NCBI RefSeq assembly: GCF_032854445.1
Contig: NC_088304.1
Coordinates: forward strand, 22,085,704-22,149,703
Length of the DNA stretch: 64,000 bases
Reading direction: 5' to 3'
From: Liolophura sinensis
Taxonomy: Eukaryota > Mollusca > Polyplacophora > Chitonida > Chitonidae
In this document: positions 12,264 to 27,200 of the stretch, piece by piece
How positions within the stretch are numbered: the stretch's first letter is position 1
Layout of the letters: the number at the start of each line of letters is the position of its first letter
Translations under genes and position numbers: made by a program
Notes under the pieces: generated by a model
Database searches by the model: none
Told to the model about the DNA's origin: nothing
Seen by the model: the letters and a program-made list of their open reading frames with translations, nothing else

Positions 12264-15200
12264 ACAATATTCATATTACCGACATTTGTGTGGCTTTAAA
12301 ATCTTGTGTGTAAATCAGTTTCCCAGATTCTGTTTTGTTTGTCTTAAACAACTCTTAATTCTTTGCCACATCCGAAAAGATCTCCGCCCATAATATTAAC
12401 TGAGTGTGTCGTTAGACAACAATTGTGGAAATCATCTGAAGCAGGTGAAAAAAAGCTTCAAGGAAAGAACATTTCAACACTTCAAGGACATTTAGTTTGC
12501 CTCATGTCGCAGAACTCGGAGGGTTGTCCGCGCATTGGTCTTTGGGGTTTGCACGGTAATCTATCAATCAGTTAAGCATTTCGTGCTTTTTTCTTGTACA
12601 AAAAATACTTATTTACTTATTTCATTGTTGTTTTACGCCGTTCTGAAGAAAATCCCACACATACGGCGGCGGCCAGCATTATGGTGGGTAGAAACCGGAT
12701 AGCGCCCTGGGAAAACCCACGACCATCCACAGGTTGCTGTCAAATCCTCCAACGTACGGACGGAGAGGAAACCAGCATGAGCTGCACTTGAACTCACAGC
12801 CAATGCATTGGTGAGAGACTCCTAGGTCATTTCGTTACGCTAGCGCGCTAACCAACTGAGCCACGGAGGCCCCTGCAAATAATAAGTCCACCTCAAAAAT
12901 ATGTCGGTTCAAGCAAAGTTTATAAATGCATACTGATACAATGAAAAAAGGTGATTAGATTTCATCGAATGCAAAGAATCGTTCTTTGAATCAAACGAAT
13001 CTTCTGCGGTGTCAAACAATTCACACCGCGAAAAAAATGTCCAACCTAAATACCAGATTCGGTATACCAAAGCCAAATATGACAGAGAAAAAAAAACGTC
13101 AGCATTAGTTGGAACTGCTTTGGCTGTCATGGAACATCAGATGTGACCTTCTTGCATCACACTCGGAAACGTATCTTCACATTCGATACTTACGACAATT
13201 AACATAAATGTTTAACAGAAAATTTAGAATATTAATCGATTTATTTCATCAGTGTATATAAAGACTTTATGGATGAATGAAACTGGAATGACCGAAGTAA
13301 ACCCCGTCCCGCTAGGTACCTCGAAAACCGCTTGAATCAAAGCTGAGGACGAATCCTTGAAAATAGCAATCAGACAGAAATTATGTGATATGATATTACA
13401 TCGTTGTTGACGAATTTTTCGTTGTGTTAACTTTATACCAAGTGGAGTACAAACACGAGTCACGTAATACCTTAATGACAGCTCGAGGGCGACAAACTGT
13501 GCTTATGCTCCATTACGTCTGACGATTGATGGATAACATGCTATTTAAAACAATCCCATGTGCATCTCTAAATAAGCAATTACAAGGATGTAATTCCGTG
13601 CGCCGTATGTGCGCTATGTCTGACAGCGTTAATTGACGTATTTAACTTGAGCAGCACGCAAACAGTGTGTAACTGTCGTCAGCTAACCGTGACGAGTTAC
13701 GCTCTTTATGTCCTGAATGATTATAATACCTGTTAAATAATCACACTGTAAATGTTTAACTCAACAAGATCGATTCTCAAAATTTTGATGTACGTAGCAC
13801 AATTAATTTCAGGAAGATTTGAGACTGAAATGGTGCGTTATTACCCGCTACAACAGGATTAAAGCCAGGAGCAACCCTGGCACCCATGTCGTCGACTCTT
13901 TGACCATTCACAACGCGAATAACATTTTAAAATGTATTTTCATTTTCTGTCTTGGAATTATAACCATAACAAAATATGACTACGGAACTTTGCTTTGGAA
14001 CAGGATAACTTATATAACCATTTTTTGCAATTTATAGTTAAAACACCCATAAGGTCTTCTCTTCCCAAATAAAATATTTACTATTAAGTCTTCAGTATGC
14101 TCAATGTGGGGTTTACCCTTCCGTTTCCTCTACCCATAGAACTAACTTCGGCCATTGCGCCATCTATGTGTAAGGGGCATTTAAAATTTGCGTGGAAAAC
14201 TGTCGAGGTTGTCCTTTTCCTGCGGATCCCACTCTGCTCTGCCGCGGTCTTTTTAGTTAAACGAATTCTTGAGTACGAATGAAAACACCACTAATTAAAA
14301 AAATCTTTGATGTTTGATGATATAGCAGACTACTTCATATTCTGCACAAGACTTACCATTACAAAATGGTAAGACGTAACCGGTGAAACACGGCCTCTTA
14401 TCATCCTCCCCCCCCACTCAAGCACAACGGCCTTATTAGTGGAATTAGGTAATACAATTGCAGTGATGTTAGTTGCAGTTTATTAGACGCCACTAGAGTT
14501 TAGAGTTACTCAAGATACTGTGTTGATCTCATAGGGTGGCGATCAGTCTCATGTTATGTATCGATAATACTTGGCGATTTGAGGAAAAAAAACAATAGTA
14601 TTTTATCTGACGTGATTTAATGTGATTTCAAATGCTAATAAAGATTTATTCCTTTTCCCTGTACAACTAACACTAATGATTTTACGATGTGTGAAGACCT
14701 CCTACTCCAAAACCAATCAAATATGTCTTTTTAATTCTTGGCTTTACTTGTAAATATTGATTCTACTATGACAAGCCGTTACTTGTTCGTCTTACATTTT
14801 TGTGGATCCAAAGTCAACCTCTTACCAATAATGTGATTTTTTTTTCGCATACTTACTGGTCTATAAACAATTGTTTTCCAAGTTTTGCACGGTTGTAATT
14901 TCCTTTTTTCGGCTTTAGTATGTCTTTATTTCTTAGTTGTATTAACAAATAATGAAGGTCAATGTAGGTAAACAATTGGAGGTTACACATCAATGCCTCT
15001 AAAACCACCCCGCAAACTAACACGAGAATAACAACTCGTATCGTTTTAGATGCATCAGTGAAATCTCTCCACTCAATGTCATTTGAACGCATTTTCGCTT
15101 ATAATGACTAAGCCATACAGCGATTTAAAATGCGCCTTGTACGAGTGACTATCTTGTCCTATAGTACACCTGAAGATTTGTGAATGTCTCATCGCATTAA

Positions 15201-18200
15201 ACATCAGTGTTTAAGACCCTTGGAATGTCAGTACTACAATGGTACTTAGAGTGAAGCGCTATCCTTTTAAGCTTTGTGTATTTATCGGTGTGTTGAAGTC
15301 AAACAGAGCTGTTACAGTCGAAATGAAGGGTCCATTGAGCCGGCTCTAGTTCAATCGCAGGCTCACGACCCGGAGCCCAACAGCTGTAAGTAATCTGTTG
15401 ACAATATGGCTACAGCGGTCGCACTCTCTATACAGCCTGGTGAGCACTGCGCCTCCTTTTGATGTGGAGATGTTGACTTTTATCTAGGAAACGCTACCCA
15501 ACCTCCACAACGTGCTATACCATGAACACCTTTTAAATCGGTATTCATGTTTAACTATCTATATCCGGCACGTAATAAACTCACTAACCGATCGATGCTA
15601 TCATACAAGCTGTGTGCCTAGCTGGGTAGTCAGTCTTGTACTAATCGTTTGTTCTCAGTCAAATATGTAGTTTTATGGTTCATAATTCAAAAGGCGATGA
15701 TGCAGCCCGATATTGTAACTGGTCCTATTACTCTCGGTGGCACACATAACCCTGATAATTCTGTCAGTCAGGTGTGCAGCAGGTCATCTCGGGGGCATCT
15801 GTGTTGGGGGTAGCTCTTTAGGGTACCTGACGTATACCTGACGTTTATGTCAGTTTTGCGCCCGACACTACACTGGCCTCGGATCGACGTCCAATTCAAG
15901 GATTTAAACTAAACCGACTTTCACCTGTCAGTTTGGAATGTTAGAGACGGCGTCGGATATCCACGGAGCTACAGGTTCCCTCTATCGACGGAGATTCGCT
16001 TAGCTTCACACTAAGAAATGTTTCAGAGTCCATATATACGGTGTCCGTATCGACTAAAGGTCGTCCGAAATAAATAATTTATTTTTTTTTCGGAAGTTTC
16101 AAACCATATGGTTTTTTTTAGAGTTGTTAAGCGCACGTGTCTCATGTAGACCCCAATCGTGTGCATAGCTAGCTGTAGGCCGTAGACTTTGTGATGATAA
16201 AGTTGTACTCTGTACGACACAAGTATATAACCAGTTATATGGCGACCGCGGAAATCAAGTATACTGGGACATAGTGAGTCATTGACAGCTATGCAAAAAT
16301 TCGATTATACAGCTATACTGCAACTCAGGTAAACAGCTATACAACAACTAAGGTACACAGCTAGACAGCTATACACCAAGTCAGGTATAAAGCCAGACAG
16401 CTATATAAGAGCTCAGGTATATAGCTAGACAGCGGTACAACAACTCAGCAAGACTCAGCTAGCTGTAGAACAACTCAGGCGTACAGATAAATACCAGCAG
16501 ATGTATTACAGTTAGACAACTAAATAGCAAGTCAGATATACAGCTAGACATCTGTTCATCGACTCAGCTAAACAGCTATGCAAGAACTCAGGTAAACTGC
16601 TAGACAACTATATAACAACTCTGGTATACAGCCAGACAATTATACGCCAACTCAGGTATACAGCTAGACAACCATATGTCCATGTACGATATTTGATATG
16701 CACATATACAGGATCGCTAAGAGTTAAACTGATATATTAGATGTTTAGATAACTCAGATGCCAAATACCAGTTGAACTGAGAATTGGCTTCGCAACACTG
16801 TCTTGGACGAAAGCTGACATTTAACTGATTATTTTGGTTCCTTTTCCCCTCTCACTATAAATGATTTATCTAATAATATAACACTTTCAACCGTGCCTGC
16901 ATCTCCGAATACAAAGATAGGTGAAAAGTGGCTTTGTCTAATTAGTGCTTGGATCTTTCTACAGCAAAGTCTCGCACACAAGATAAATTATCCCATTATG
17001 AAGGTTGTTTAATATCCATCCGGGTCACCGAATGGCAAAGAAAAGAAATCACTTAGATTATGATACGGACGATATCGGTAAAATGACCAACCGAAAGTGT
17101 AATGTAAACAAAGTGCGCGTGCAGAAAAAAGAACAAGGGGCTTTATCAATCGTTAAGAGCATCAAAGGCCTGCTTTGATTGGACAGAGTGGTGTGTCGTT
17201 TTACTCAAGTGTGGGCTAATTAACACAAAGTTAAATATTCCCAGATATTTTGACTATCGAAAACTTATAAACTAGCATGGCATACGATTTGGATACTGAT
17301 TTCACTCAGTTGCCTAGAACATTCCTTTCGGCTTTCCAACTGTTGAGTGCTTCTCTTTAAATGGAAGCTTTCTTAAATTTTTGTTGAACGTTGTTTCGTG
17401 GATTGGATTTGTGATTATTGACTCGGACCGCCCAATTGGCTTGACCTCTGGTATACGAATGTCTGATTTGACCCCTAGATTTATGTCGTTGTGCTCAGTT
17501 TTCGCTGACTCATCCTATGGATCTGTTTTTTACGCCCAGTGGCAAATCCAGTCCAAGCACAATTGATCAGTGTTCTCTAGCAATAGTTTGTGGTGTTTAA
17601 CCAGCTGTATACATAACGTTATCACAAAAGTAGAAATGGACAATAGATACAAGTAACTCCGTATTTTTCGGATTTCCAGTGGCTTAACTTTGGACGTTAA
17701 GACCCTGTTTTATAGACGAAATCATACAAAGAAAGCGGCCCAACACATGCACTTTCAATTTTCCATGGTAGACTGTTAAATATATGCAAAAGGGTCTAAG
17801 CGAATTTACATGTGCATATAGAATCTGTGCGTCACTGTCCGAAGGTCCAAGGCTGTCATATTCCCTGGTGTAAGCTACGACACACCGATAGCCATCATGA
17901 TAGGTGGAAACGGTGTCACATGCCACTTGGCGTGACAGATCGACTTCCGTTTGGTGTGAATATAGATTATTGTACAGCTATCGATGGCTGATTACCCTTT
18001 TATGGCCGGGCACTCTTTTTGGTTTATTGAGTCAGTTGCTAAGTGTCCAATCTCGTTTGCGGGACAAAAAGCTTTCTGCTTCCACGAGGATAACCGGGCA
18101 CACTCTCGGTTCTATCGTATTTGGTTGCCAGGTGATCTCGTGAGATCTATATTTGCATACTGGTCGAACTAACGCCACTCTGAACACTCTCGTGCTGGAC

Positions 18201-21200
18201 GGTCGCGAAAAACCAAGGAAACCGTTTATAGAGCAAATATTTGTCGTGTCAGCAAGCGGTGTTGTTCTAGACTATAGCTCTTGGGAGTTCCACCAAGCCT
18301 TCACTCTGGCATAGGCGGTCAGGACTTACCATAACAGATAAAAAACAATGCCCAGCGGCCAGAAACTATGACAGGACTATGCTATGGTCAAGATCATGGC
18401 CAGGCGTTGTACCCAGCTCCACAAAATCTTGCATAAAAATGACTGATGTATCCGTATCGTCTGGTTCAAGATTTGGCAATGTTCAATTGAAATAAATCGC
18501 ATATTGATTTGCCATCTGCGAAATCCTAATTTAAGATTGTGTGGGTACATTTATAGTTATATTTGGTACACATCTGGTACAAATACTTGACCATGTCATT
18601 CTCAACAATAGGCAATATCCAAACCGGATTGGGGCAGTCAGGTAGCGTCATTAACAGCAGTTATATAAATGAAACTCCATTATGGTATGAACGAAATTCT
18701 AATAAGTAACCTTTTTTTTGATTGAGTTATGCTTTAACTTGGTTAGCAGATAGAATTTATAATGATTATAATCGGCAAAAGGATTAGACGTGATAAATTG
18801 TTAGACTTATTATAGGGGTAGACTTGGTAAACAGGTTATAATGAATAAAACTTCATTATACTAGGTAACTTTATGGAATGGTAAACAGTTACCCTTGGTA
18901 TTGCATTAAACTGGGTAAGTTGTTAGACATTGTGAGTTGTTAGAGATTGTAAGTAGTTAGAAATCTTAAAGGCTCATATTTGGTAAAAATGATGGATTTG
19001 GTGAATAGTTAGACATGGTAAATGGCTGCGCTTGTCGAATGGTGAAATATCTAGTGGTAAAATGTGGGCCTCTCTGCTTGGCCACCACGATTCTGGTACG
19101 GAGACAGCTCATGTCCTGCAGGGCGATGTTACTGCAAGAGAAATTTGGTTGGGTCTGCCAGGAGATCTCGACTGGCGAAAAGAATTGTCCCTGCCACTAA
19201 TTGTTACGTACTTATGCTCAGGGTAGGTAGTCTGCCGGAGATCAAGTCGGATTTCCGGGACAATTTACCCCTGATTACGACGATTGGTAGACAGAGTGTA
19301 ACGTGAAGTCTTCAAAGAAAGTCATCTGTAGTTGTTGGAACTGGCGTCTTGTCGAGGCCCAGAGGCCTCGTTGCACCCAATCGCTGACCAAATACGCTGC
19401 TCTGGCTCCGCTTCCTCGGCGACTCAATTACTGCAGCTCTGTTTGCCTCTCTAATACATCGCTAACTGGAACACTCGTCATTTTATCCACGCTACTCGAT
19501 TATTAGCTAACTCAATATTTGTTTTTCATAATTCCAGTGCGCAACCAAATGGCGACGTCGAGTTTGGGAGGCATCTGTTTCTTAGTCATTGACCACTCTA
19601 ATTTATCTGTGCAGCTGTCAATCAGTTGCTCAGTGCTATACAGCAGAAATATCATCTTGATAAGATAAATTTGATTCAACACACTCATTAAATATGATAT
19701 GCGTCATGTTAATTTAAGGTTTGTCATAAAATTGCATTTGTACACTCTGTTTCAACGAACGACATGCAAATATAGCCCTTTTTGCCTCTAGCCGTCAAGA
19801 AACATTCGTATACTTGCCGTCAACCAAAATTGACGTCCTAGGTCAATAATTGCAAAGATAATTCCCAAAACATCAACGTTCAACATAATCCAACTAAGAA
19901 CTAAGGAAGTATATAAATAGATAAATAAATAAATAAAAATATAAAAGTACAAAATTAAGACGTATTCATACAAAGATTCAAAATTCGATTCGTTCGATGG
20001 AATAACCTTGACACATTAGTGTTTGCAGTGATAACTTGGGCCGTTGATGGAAATCGTCGCACATCACACAGAATTTAACAAATGCTGCAAGGCGGGATAT
20101 GTACACGCCATATACAGAACCTGTCGGCATTTTACTACCCATGAAAAGATATTTAATCGAAAACAATTTATCAGCGGTGGAAGTCACCTCCATTGAATAG
20201 TAGACGCCAACGTCTTGTCTATTTGTCGTCATGGTAAAGAACATTTTGATTTCCAAAACACAGCCAGGTCTAATTGCTTTGATGATGATTTGCACTTGTA
20301 ACGTGCACCGCCGAGTTTTTCAGCAGGTAACATTACACGTCTAGATGTAGTTTAAGTCTAGACAATAGTTGCATGCTGAAGTGTTGTAAAAATTATCAGC
20401 AACAGGGTACTTTGACTGACGCGTTAAAGATATGCTGTATTAAAGGTTAATGGTGAAAACCTGTTATATTTTAATTTCTTAGATTTTTTGAAGAGGAAGG
20501 TAAACAAAGGTTGTTGAACATATGTGTGTAAATTGAAGATAGCTTTGCTTTTAAGGTTTGTGTGATAACCGTTTCTTTTAATCTTGTGCAAAAATCTGTA
20601 CTACCTAGGTTTATGCTGTTAGTCATACTATAACATTCAGATCATGTGCGATGTATATTAGTTTTTGATTTGTATGGTCCATCTTCATTAGAGCGTTCGT
20701 CTCGGTGGTTGATAAAACAGCCAAACTCTGCTAATAGATTTAAGACCCAACAATGAAATTTTAATGTTACACAACATTAGAATGTATAATTTTGGGATCA
20801 TGTCATTTGATTATCAGTGTCAAGGCACAACGTCATCTCGATAACACAGACTGAAACCCGGTCTACTTGACGATATGTTGATCATACGACTGAAATCAAG
20901 ACTGGGTAGCCGCCTTGTTACTAAGGTATCGCATGAACATTGTACTGAGGAAAACCATCGGGGCGTTCAGTTCTGCCTTACAATTCATGGAGCACTTGGC
21001 GTGCATGCCGAAGCTTAGCCAAAAAGCTCCACAAGCGGCGTCTGTGACCCACATAAGGTGTTATTTTAATTATTTCAAACTTTATAGCTATCAAACTGTA
21101 TCAAACATAGATATCAGTTGAACCACCTTCGGGTATGCGACACGTTAGCCCTCTTACAACAGTTCTGAACGCACTCTGCCAATCAGATCATGACGCGATT

Positions 21201-24200
21201 GTCCTCTGCGTACTCTCGCAGTATATGAACGGTGTTTTCTAATGTTCAACGTGAAAGTATTTAACCTATCGAACTTCTGGTCTCCAGATACATCGAAATT
21301 TAGATCTCTATTCATTACGAAATAGCCAGGTTACTTCCTCAGGGTCCGATTCATGACACTCTGTTTGTACGTCACTCTACATTGACAGGGTTAATATTTA
21401 GGTGAATAAGATGATCTTTTTAGGTGATCTACTCTTACGACCGTGAAACACACGGATGGGATTTGTGGATTCTTCTACACGGATGGGATTTGTGGATTCT
21501 TCTACACAGATGGGATTTGTGGGTTCTTCTCTAATATTGTACCTCCAAGGATAAATGGCTGGTTTGGCTGTAACGACACATTGGCACTATTTCAACCATA
21601 TCGACCCACCCAGTAGCACAGTTTGTAGAGCGTCCGCTGCTGGGGCGGTAGTTCCAGGATCAGTCTTGGGTCGAGTCACACTTAAGACTTTATAAAAGAA
21701 GTTGCAACTTCCTCGCTTTGACGTTCAGCATTAAAGGGAGAGTGTAACGACTGGTTGACCCGTATCAGTACAAGTGAAAAGGTTATTCAAATCGTTATTC
21801 AAATCGTGTGATCTGCCAGGAACCTGCGGATGGTCATGGGTTTCCTCCGACCTCTGCCCGGTTTCGTCCCACCGTAATGCTGGTTGCCGTCGTACAAGTA
21901 AAATATTCTTGAGTGCGGCTTAAAACACCGGTCAAATATATAAATAAATAAGTCAAATCGTACTATACTTGTATGTATGTGTTCACTAAAACATACGTGT
22001 ACGTATTTAAGATATTCTTCGTGTGCAACTGTTCACTCATCCAACGTGGCAATCTAGTTCAACACGATGAATATACATCCCCTAACGCTGTAAACCGTGA
22101 AACCAATGGCACGTCAGCTATTTGTTGTATTTTATGTCAGTTTAATTATTTTATATTAGTTTTCTATTTATCAGAAATAAAAAAAGTAATACGTGCAATT
22201 TAAGTGAATATTTTCTGCAAAACATTTCTTTTCAGTTAGCTACCATTAGTTTGAGTGAACAAGTTTTTTCATTAATGCTCATACTAAATTTGGCATAGTC
22301 TTGTGCCAATTTGTATCCAGTAGAGAGGCTATAACGAGAATTTCAATTGTGTGGTGACTTAACTAAAGGTCCATGTCGTAAACCAGCTGAACAAATTCAA
22401 TGAACAATTCAAGAGATCAATTCTTTAGCTCTATTTCCTTAATCAGTTTCCTCACTGTAGGTAAGCCTGGAAGATATCTAAGTTGATGATGGAGTGACTT
22501 GTTGAACTTTTAAGTAAGTTAGCAAAATTTTTAAGATTTCGCAAAACGGTTATCCTGTCCAGTAATCATAAAATGTAACAATTCCTTATAACACAGCGTT
22601 GCACTGTAGCCACACCTTTCTTTCCGATGCTCTGTCCGGTTATTTGTCACTGTGATAGCGGACCATTTACATGCTTCCCAAAATAGTCCTTGTAGGCGGA
22701 TGGCATGGCAATTATTCTCCCTAAAACCGTTGTAGTTGGCGTTCCTCAAGGCATTGTTATTTAAGAGTTCAGAAAATGTAGTCTTCATAAGTTATGAAGG
22801 TCCGTGCGAAGACATGAACAACGCCTTCCATTGTGGCATTTATTATCCATTCTTACTTGGGTTACCCTGAGTCACAGGCCCCCTTTTCTGTTACCAGTCA
22901 TCCCGGCACGCCGCACCCATGCCCCCAGAAAAACCGTTATCCTGAGAACAATTAAGTCATAAAGTGTCTAACAACCTCGTCTGGTCGCCTCATCGCCAAG
23001 GGTCGGGAGATAACACCGCAGACATGAGATCTTAACTGATGTGGGTCACCACATACTCCTAATTAACGATCACGATATCTTGTAATACAGCCCGTGGGCT
23101 AAGAAGGGTTTGGCGCTAGTGTTTAAAACTACATGCGTAGGGAATTCCTCCAGTCCTTCACTATACCTGCATGCGCCAGTTAAGCCTAACACACGTACCT
23201 GTTTTTGCCTTCGTTCAGACACCAGAACCACAACTGGGATCAAACCCGCGTCGTGTTATACCAAAGACTTAAGAGATGTTATTTGTTGCGGCCTCGTTTG
23301 GTGCTCAGCACTGACTGGTTGACCTGGTGTCAGTATTTTTTGTGATAGGGTAGGTGTCATGTCTGGTGTTTTCGGTATGATACTTCTGTGGCGGCATGGA
23401 CTCGCCCTTCTATAAGAACACACAGTACACATACGTACACATACCTACCTATTAAAAAATAACTATGTAACTGGAAAATTGCTAAGTACGACGTTAAACT
23501 CCAAGCTTAATCTTTGTATGCATACATGCATTCTCGTCTCCCTCTCTCCGGTCGGTGGATTAAGCACGCTAGCAGGGCGCAATGACACAGGATCATCTGG
23601 CCAGTGCGGTCGCCTGTGGGTTCAAGTTCAGCTCTGCCCGGTTACCTCCCACCATAATGCTGAAATATTCTTGAGTACCAATAAAATAAATAAATTCTCC
23701 GGTCTTACGTGGGAAGGTCTTTCATGCAACCTGCTTATGGCCTTTCCCCGGACTCTGCCTGGTTTCCTCCCACCATAATGCTGACTTCCTTTGTATAAAT
23801 GAAGTATTCTGGAATAGGCCATATGACACACCAATCAAGTGAATACTAGTTAAGCATGGGAAATTGGATATGCGGCATTTGTCCATGCGACATTTCTATG
23901 TTTTCATATGCTACATAGCGGTATGCTGTATTTCTGCATGCGATATTTCGGCTCACTTGTAAAGCACTTAGCATCAGCCCGGGAAGAAATTCATGTTTTG
24001 CAAGCTATGCAATTTATACTATTTGGCTAATTCTGGTTCTACTCACGAACGGCATTTTGATTCTATATTTAAGCAAAAATAAAGAAAGAAACGTTTACAG
24101 CACCCGTTAGACGGTTTCTTATTAAGACTGACTTAAGACTGACTGCAACAATCTCGCAGTCTAATAGCCCTATACGAGTTCCTAACCTTTAAGAAACCCA

Positions 24201-27200
24201 TGCATGGGTGGGGCCATCACGAATAAGGATTTAAGCACTAAAACTGTATAAGCTATTAATAAGAAAACAATGGTGGTCATGATTATGTAACCAGGCTATG
24301 GGAGACTAAAACAAAATAAATTATCCCCCACCAAGGTGGCTGACTTGGATCATGCCTCAAACTCACACAAATACGTTGAATCTTTTGAACTTGGTCAATA
24401 CATTTACGGTTTCAGCATTTTACCCGTAGTGCGCCCTTTCATTAGGTTATACGCAACAAATACTGTTGCAAAGATGTCTTTTTGATTTATTGGCACGTAC
24501 ATCTCTACGTCATTGTCCCTGTGTAATGCTTGTATGCGTATTTCCAGACTGGTAACTATGTGATATTTGTGAGTGTATTTCTAGATGGTTGTCCTTATGA
24601 AATGTTTGTTTGTGTATTTCTAGATGATTGTCCCTATGTAATGCTTGTATGTGTATTTCGAGACTGGTAACTATGTGGTATTTGCATGTGTATTTCTAGA
24701 CTGGCGCTCTCGTGTAAAATTTGTATATGGGTATGTAGAGGCTTGTATGGGTATGTGTGCCTTTAGCACAGCGCCATTGTAACATGGAACCTAACACACC
24801 ATGGATAATACCACAACCCTGTCTCAGTGTGAAGTTTCATTGACAAACAATTGCGATATTCCATTACAATTTACCTTCAACCAAAGACATGGCGTATAAA
24901 ACCATTTTCTTTAATTCTTTGGCATATTTGAACATTTCATCCTTCATTTTACGCCCGGGTCTCCTGGTAACGGAAAGATTCCGATGCCAATGTTATCTCA
25001 GTGGAAGGCCATATAGACATCAGTTTTGATGCCTAGCCAATGCGTACTTGGATAACCCTTTTGCGCTGAGCACCAGATCATTAAGGTACCAAAGTTGTTG
25101 ACCATATCAAGTCGCAGACACGAGCCTACTTGGATTTGAACCGTGCATACAATGTGGACTTGTTATCAAAATCATCGCTGTAAGCAGCTGTCCATGAAAG
25201 GTATTGTATTTAGAAGTGATGTCTGTAAAGAAAACGCCTTTTTTCCTAAAAGACACACTTCGGTCGCTCAGCCCCGCGTGGGTTTCGATGAACGGTCGCT
25301 TCAGCTGAAATGCGCCTTATTTATAAAGCTAAACCTTAAAAGCCTTCCACAGTGCCAAAGTTTTAGGTTCCTTACCCTTCAAATTCCCTTTTAAAGTTTA
25401 GGTTCCGTAAAGGCTTGATTTCTAAAATCCATTTCCATATCAAACGGTCTCATCCTATCTAACACATTATGGGCTTATGTTAGTCGCGCCAGAACATGGC
25501 GTGATTTCCCTCTCTTAATCATTTCAAATTCCATGCCTTTCAACTTAACTCTATTCAGTCTGTTGGCGTCGATACGTGACCGGTTTAGAATTCTGAGAAA
25601 AAAAATGTTGTATCGATTTTGAATATCTCAGCAATGGCATATAGGCCTAACCACCATTTGCGTTTACATTAGCATTAACCAAATAATTATAGCATCGATG
25701 AGCATAAAGAGGCTATTTTTTCTACACGCAAAGCACGCGTGAAGATTGAATCTTGGAAACAGAGCCAGCCAATAGCGGGACTAATATTGCTGCTGTTTTG
25801 TTAGCCAATGTATGCAGCTAGCTTCTTGGATTGAATTCGCCGATCCATTGATGATACTAGACGGTATTACACAATTTTGTGTAACTGAAAACTCTGACGG
25901 AACCATTATTCAGCGATACATTGTAATGACGGCGGTTAGCTTGACGATGACTTACTCGTGGAATGTCGTTTTCTTGTATGATCGATGTCAGCATTAACTG
26001 TTACTATACAGTCACGAAGGAAGCTTCGTGCCATATACCAGCAAAGTAAACACGAAGACCTGCGAAGCGTGCACAGATTTGCGCAACCTGTCATAGTAAC
26101 GCTTATGGAAGTGATATGTTGCCATAGCTGTTGCGCCTGTTGTAAAGTTACATACGCTTTGTGGAAAAGGCCACCGGTATTGGAATTGAGTATACCATGC
26201 GTTTGTATTTTCTTGTTTTCTTCTATGGTCTGTATTATTTTCGTTATCTTTTTTTTACTGAAGTTCATGGTTCGACACTGGTCAAGTTGGTGTGCATGTG
26301 GTGTAACGTTGTAATCTAACTTAAATTAAACGGATTAATTGGGATGCTTGTCCAAATAAGTTTCGGATTTATGTAGATTAACGATGACATGGGATTATAA
26401 AATGGTGTATTATTAAATAGTTTCAGGAAGAATACAGGACAATATGTTGTAATTTGCTTTCTGAAGTCGGCAAAAGTTGGATTCGAACCGTGGATTCCCA
26501 CATCATCGTCGTTATCTTCCTGAATTTGTGGTGGGGATTCAGCAATCTTAAAACGGAATAATATGATGAAATACGACTGTTTCATAATGAAGTGAGTGAT
26601 ATGAGGACAGACTGTGTTGTTGTAGAGATTTTTTTACGCAGATGCGGCTTCTAGACTGGGAGTTGTTGACTAGAGACCAGAATGTTCGGCATCCATTAGT
26701 AACATGAGATGTTTACGACGGAAGTAATTTCATGATTACTGTGGTTTTCCGATGGGAGTTTGATGCGCAAAAACTCTGAGTTGTCATGCAACATCAGGGT
26801 TGCCATGGCAAGTCATCTGACAAACGACTTGACGAGGAATCCCCGACACTATAGAAAATGAAGAGAAAATACAAGGTTTCTCTTTTGTCTGTGTTTACTT
26901 CACCGTGGGTCCTATTTGGCCGTGTATGTCAAGTTTGCTGATGTCATCTCTCCCATGCGGTTCCGAGTGTGGCATTGATGTTAGCTAGACCATTACACTG
27001 AGAGCAATAACTCACCATAAGCCAACATACTCATACTCACATACTCATGCGCACTGTGGCGATCTGTGACGACGGAAGAAATCCTTATATTATTTTTATT
27101 ATTGTTATTAACCTTTGTCCTTCATAAAGGTTTATTAGATAACATTAAAAAAATTATCTGAAATTCCAGCCGTATCGATTCGTCTTGCGCTGTAATCTGG

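Noticed and set aside
12046-12393. Tyr-Ile repeat frames on both strands
   Set aside because: Read-through of the (TA)n microsatellite.
17984-19306. Several short plus-strand frames with similar W-L-P-G-D-L endings
   Set aside because: The similarity is limited to about 15 bases, with no domain pattern and no splice context.
25985-26314. 109-codon frame rich in Cys, Phe and Ile
   Set aside because: Much of it overlaps dispersed repeat D (also at 165-262), and its end lies over T-rich sequence.
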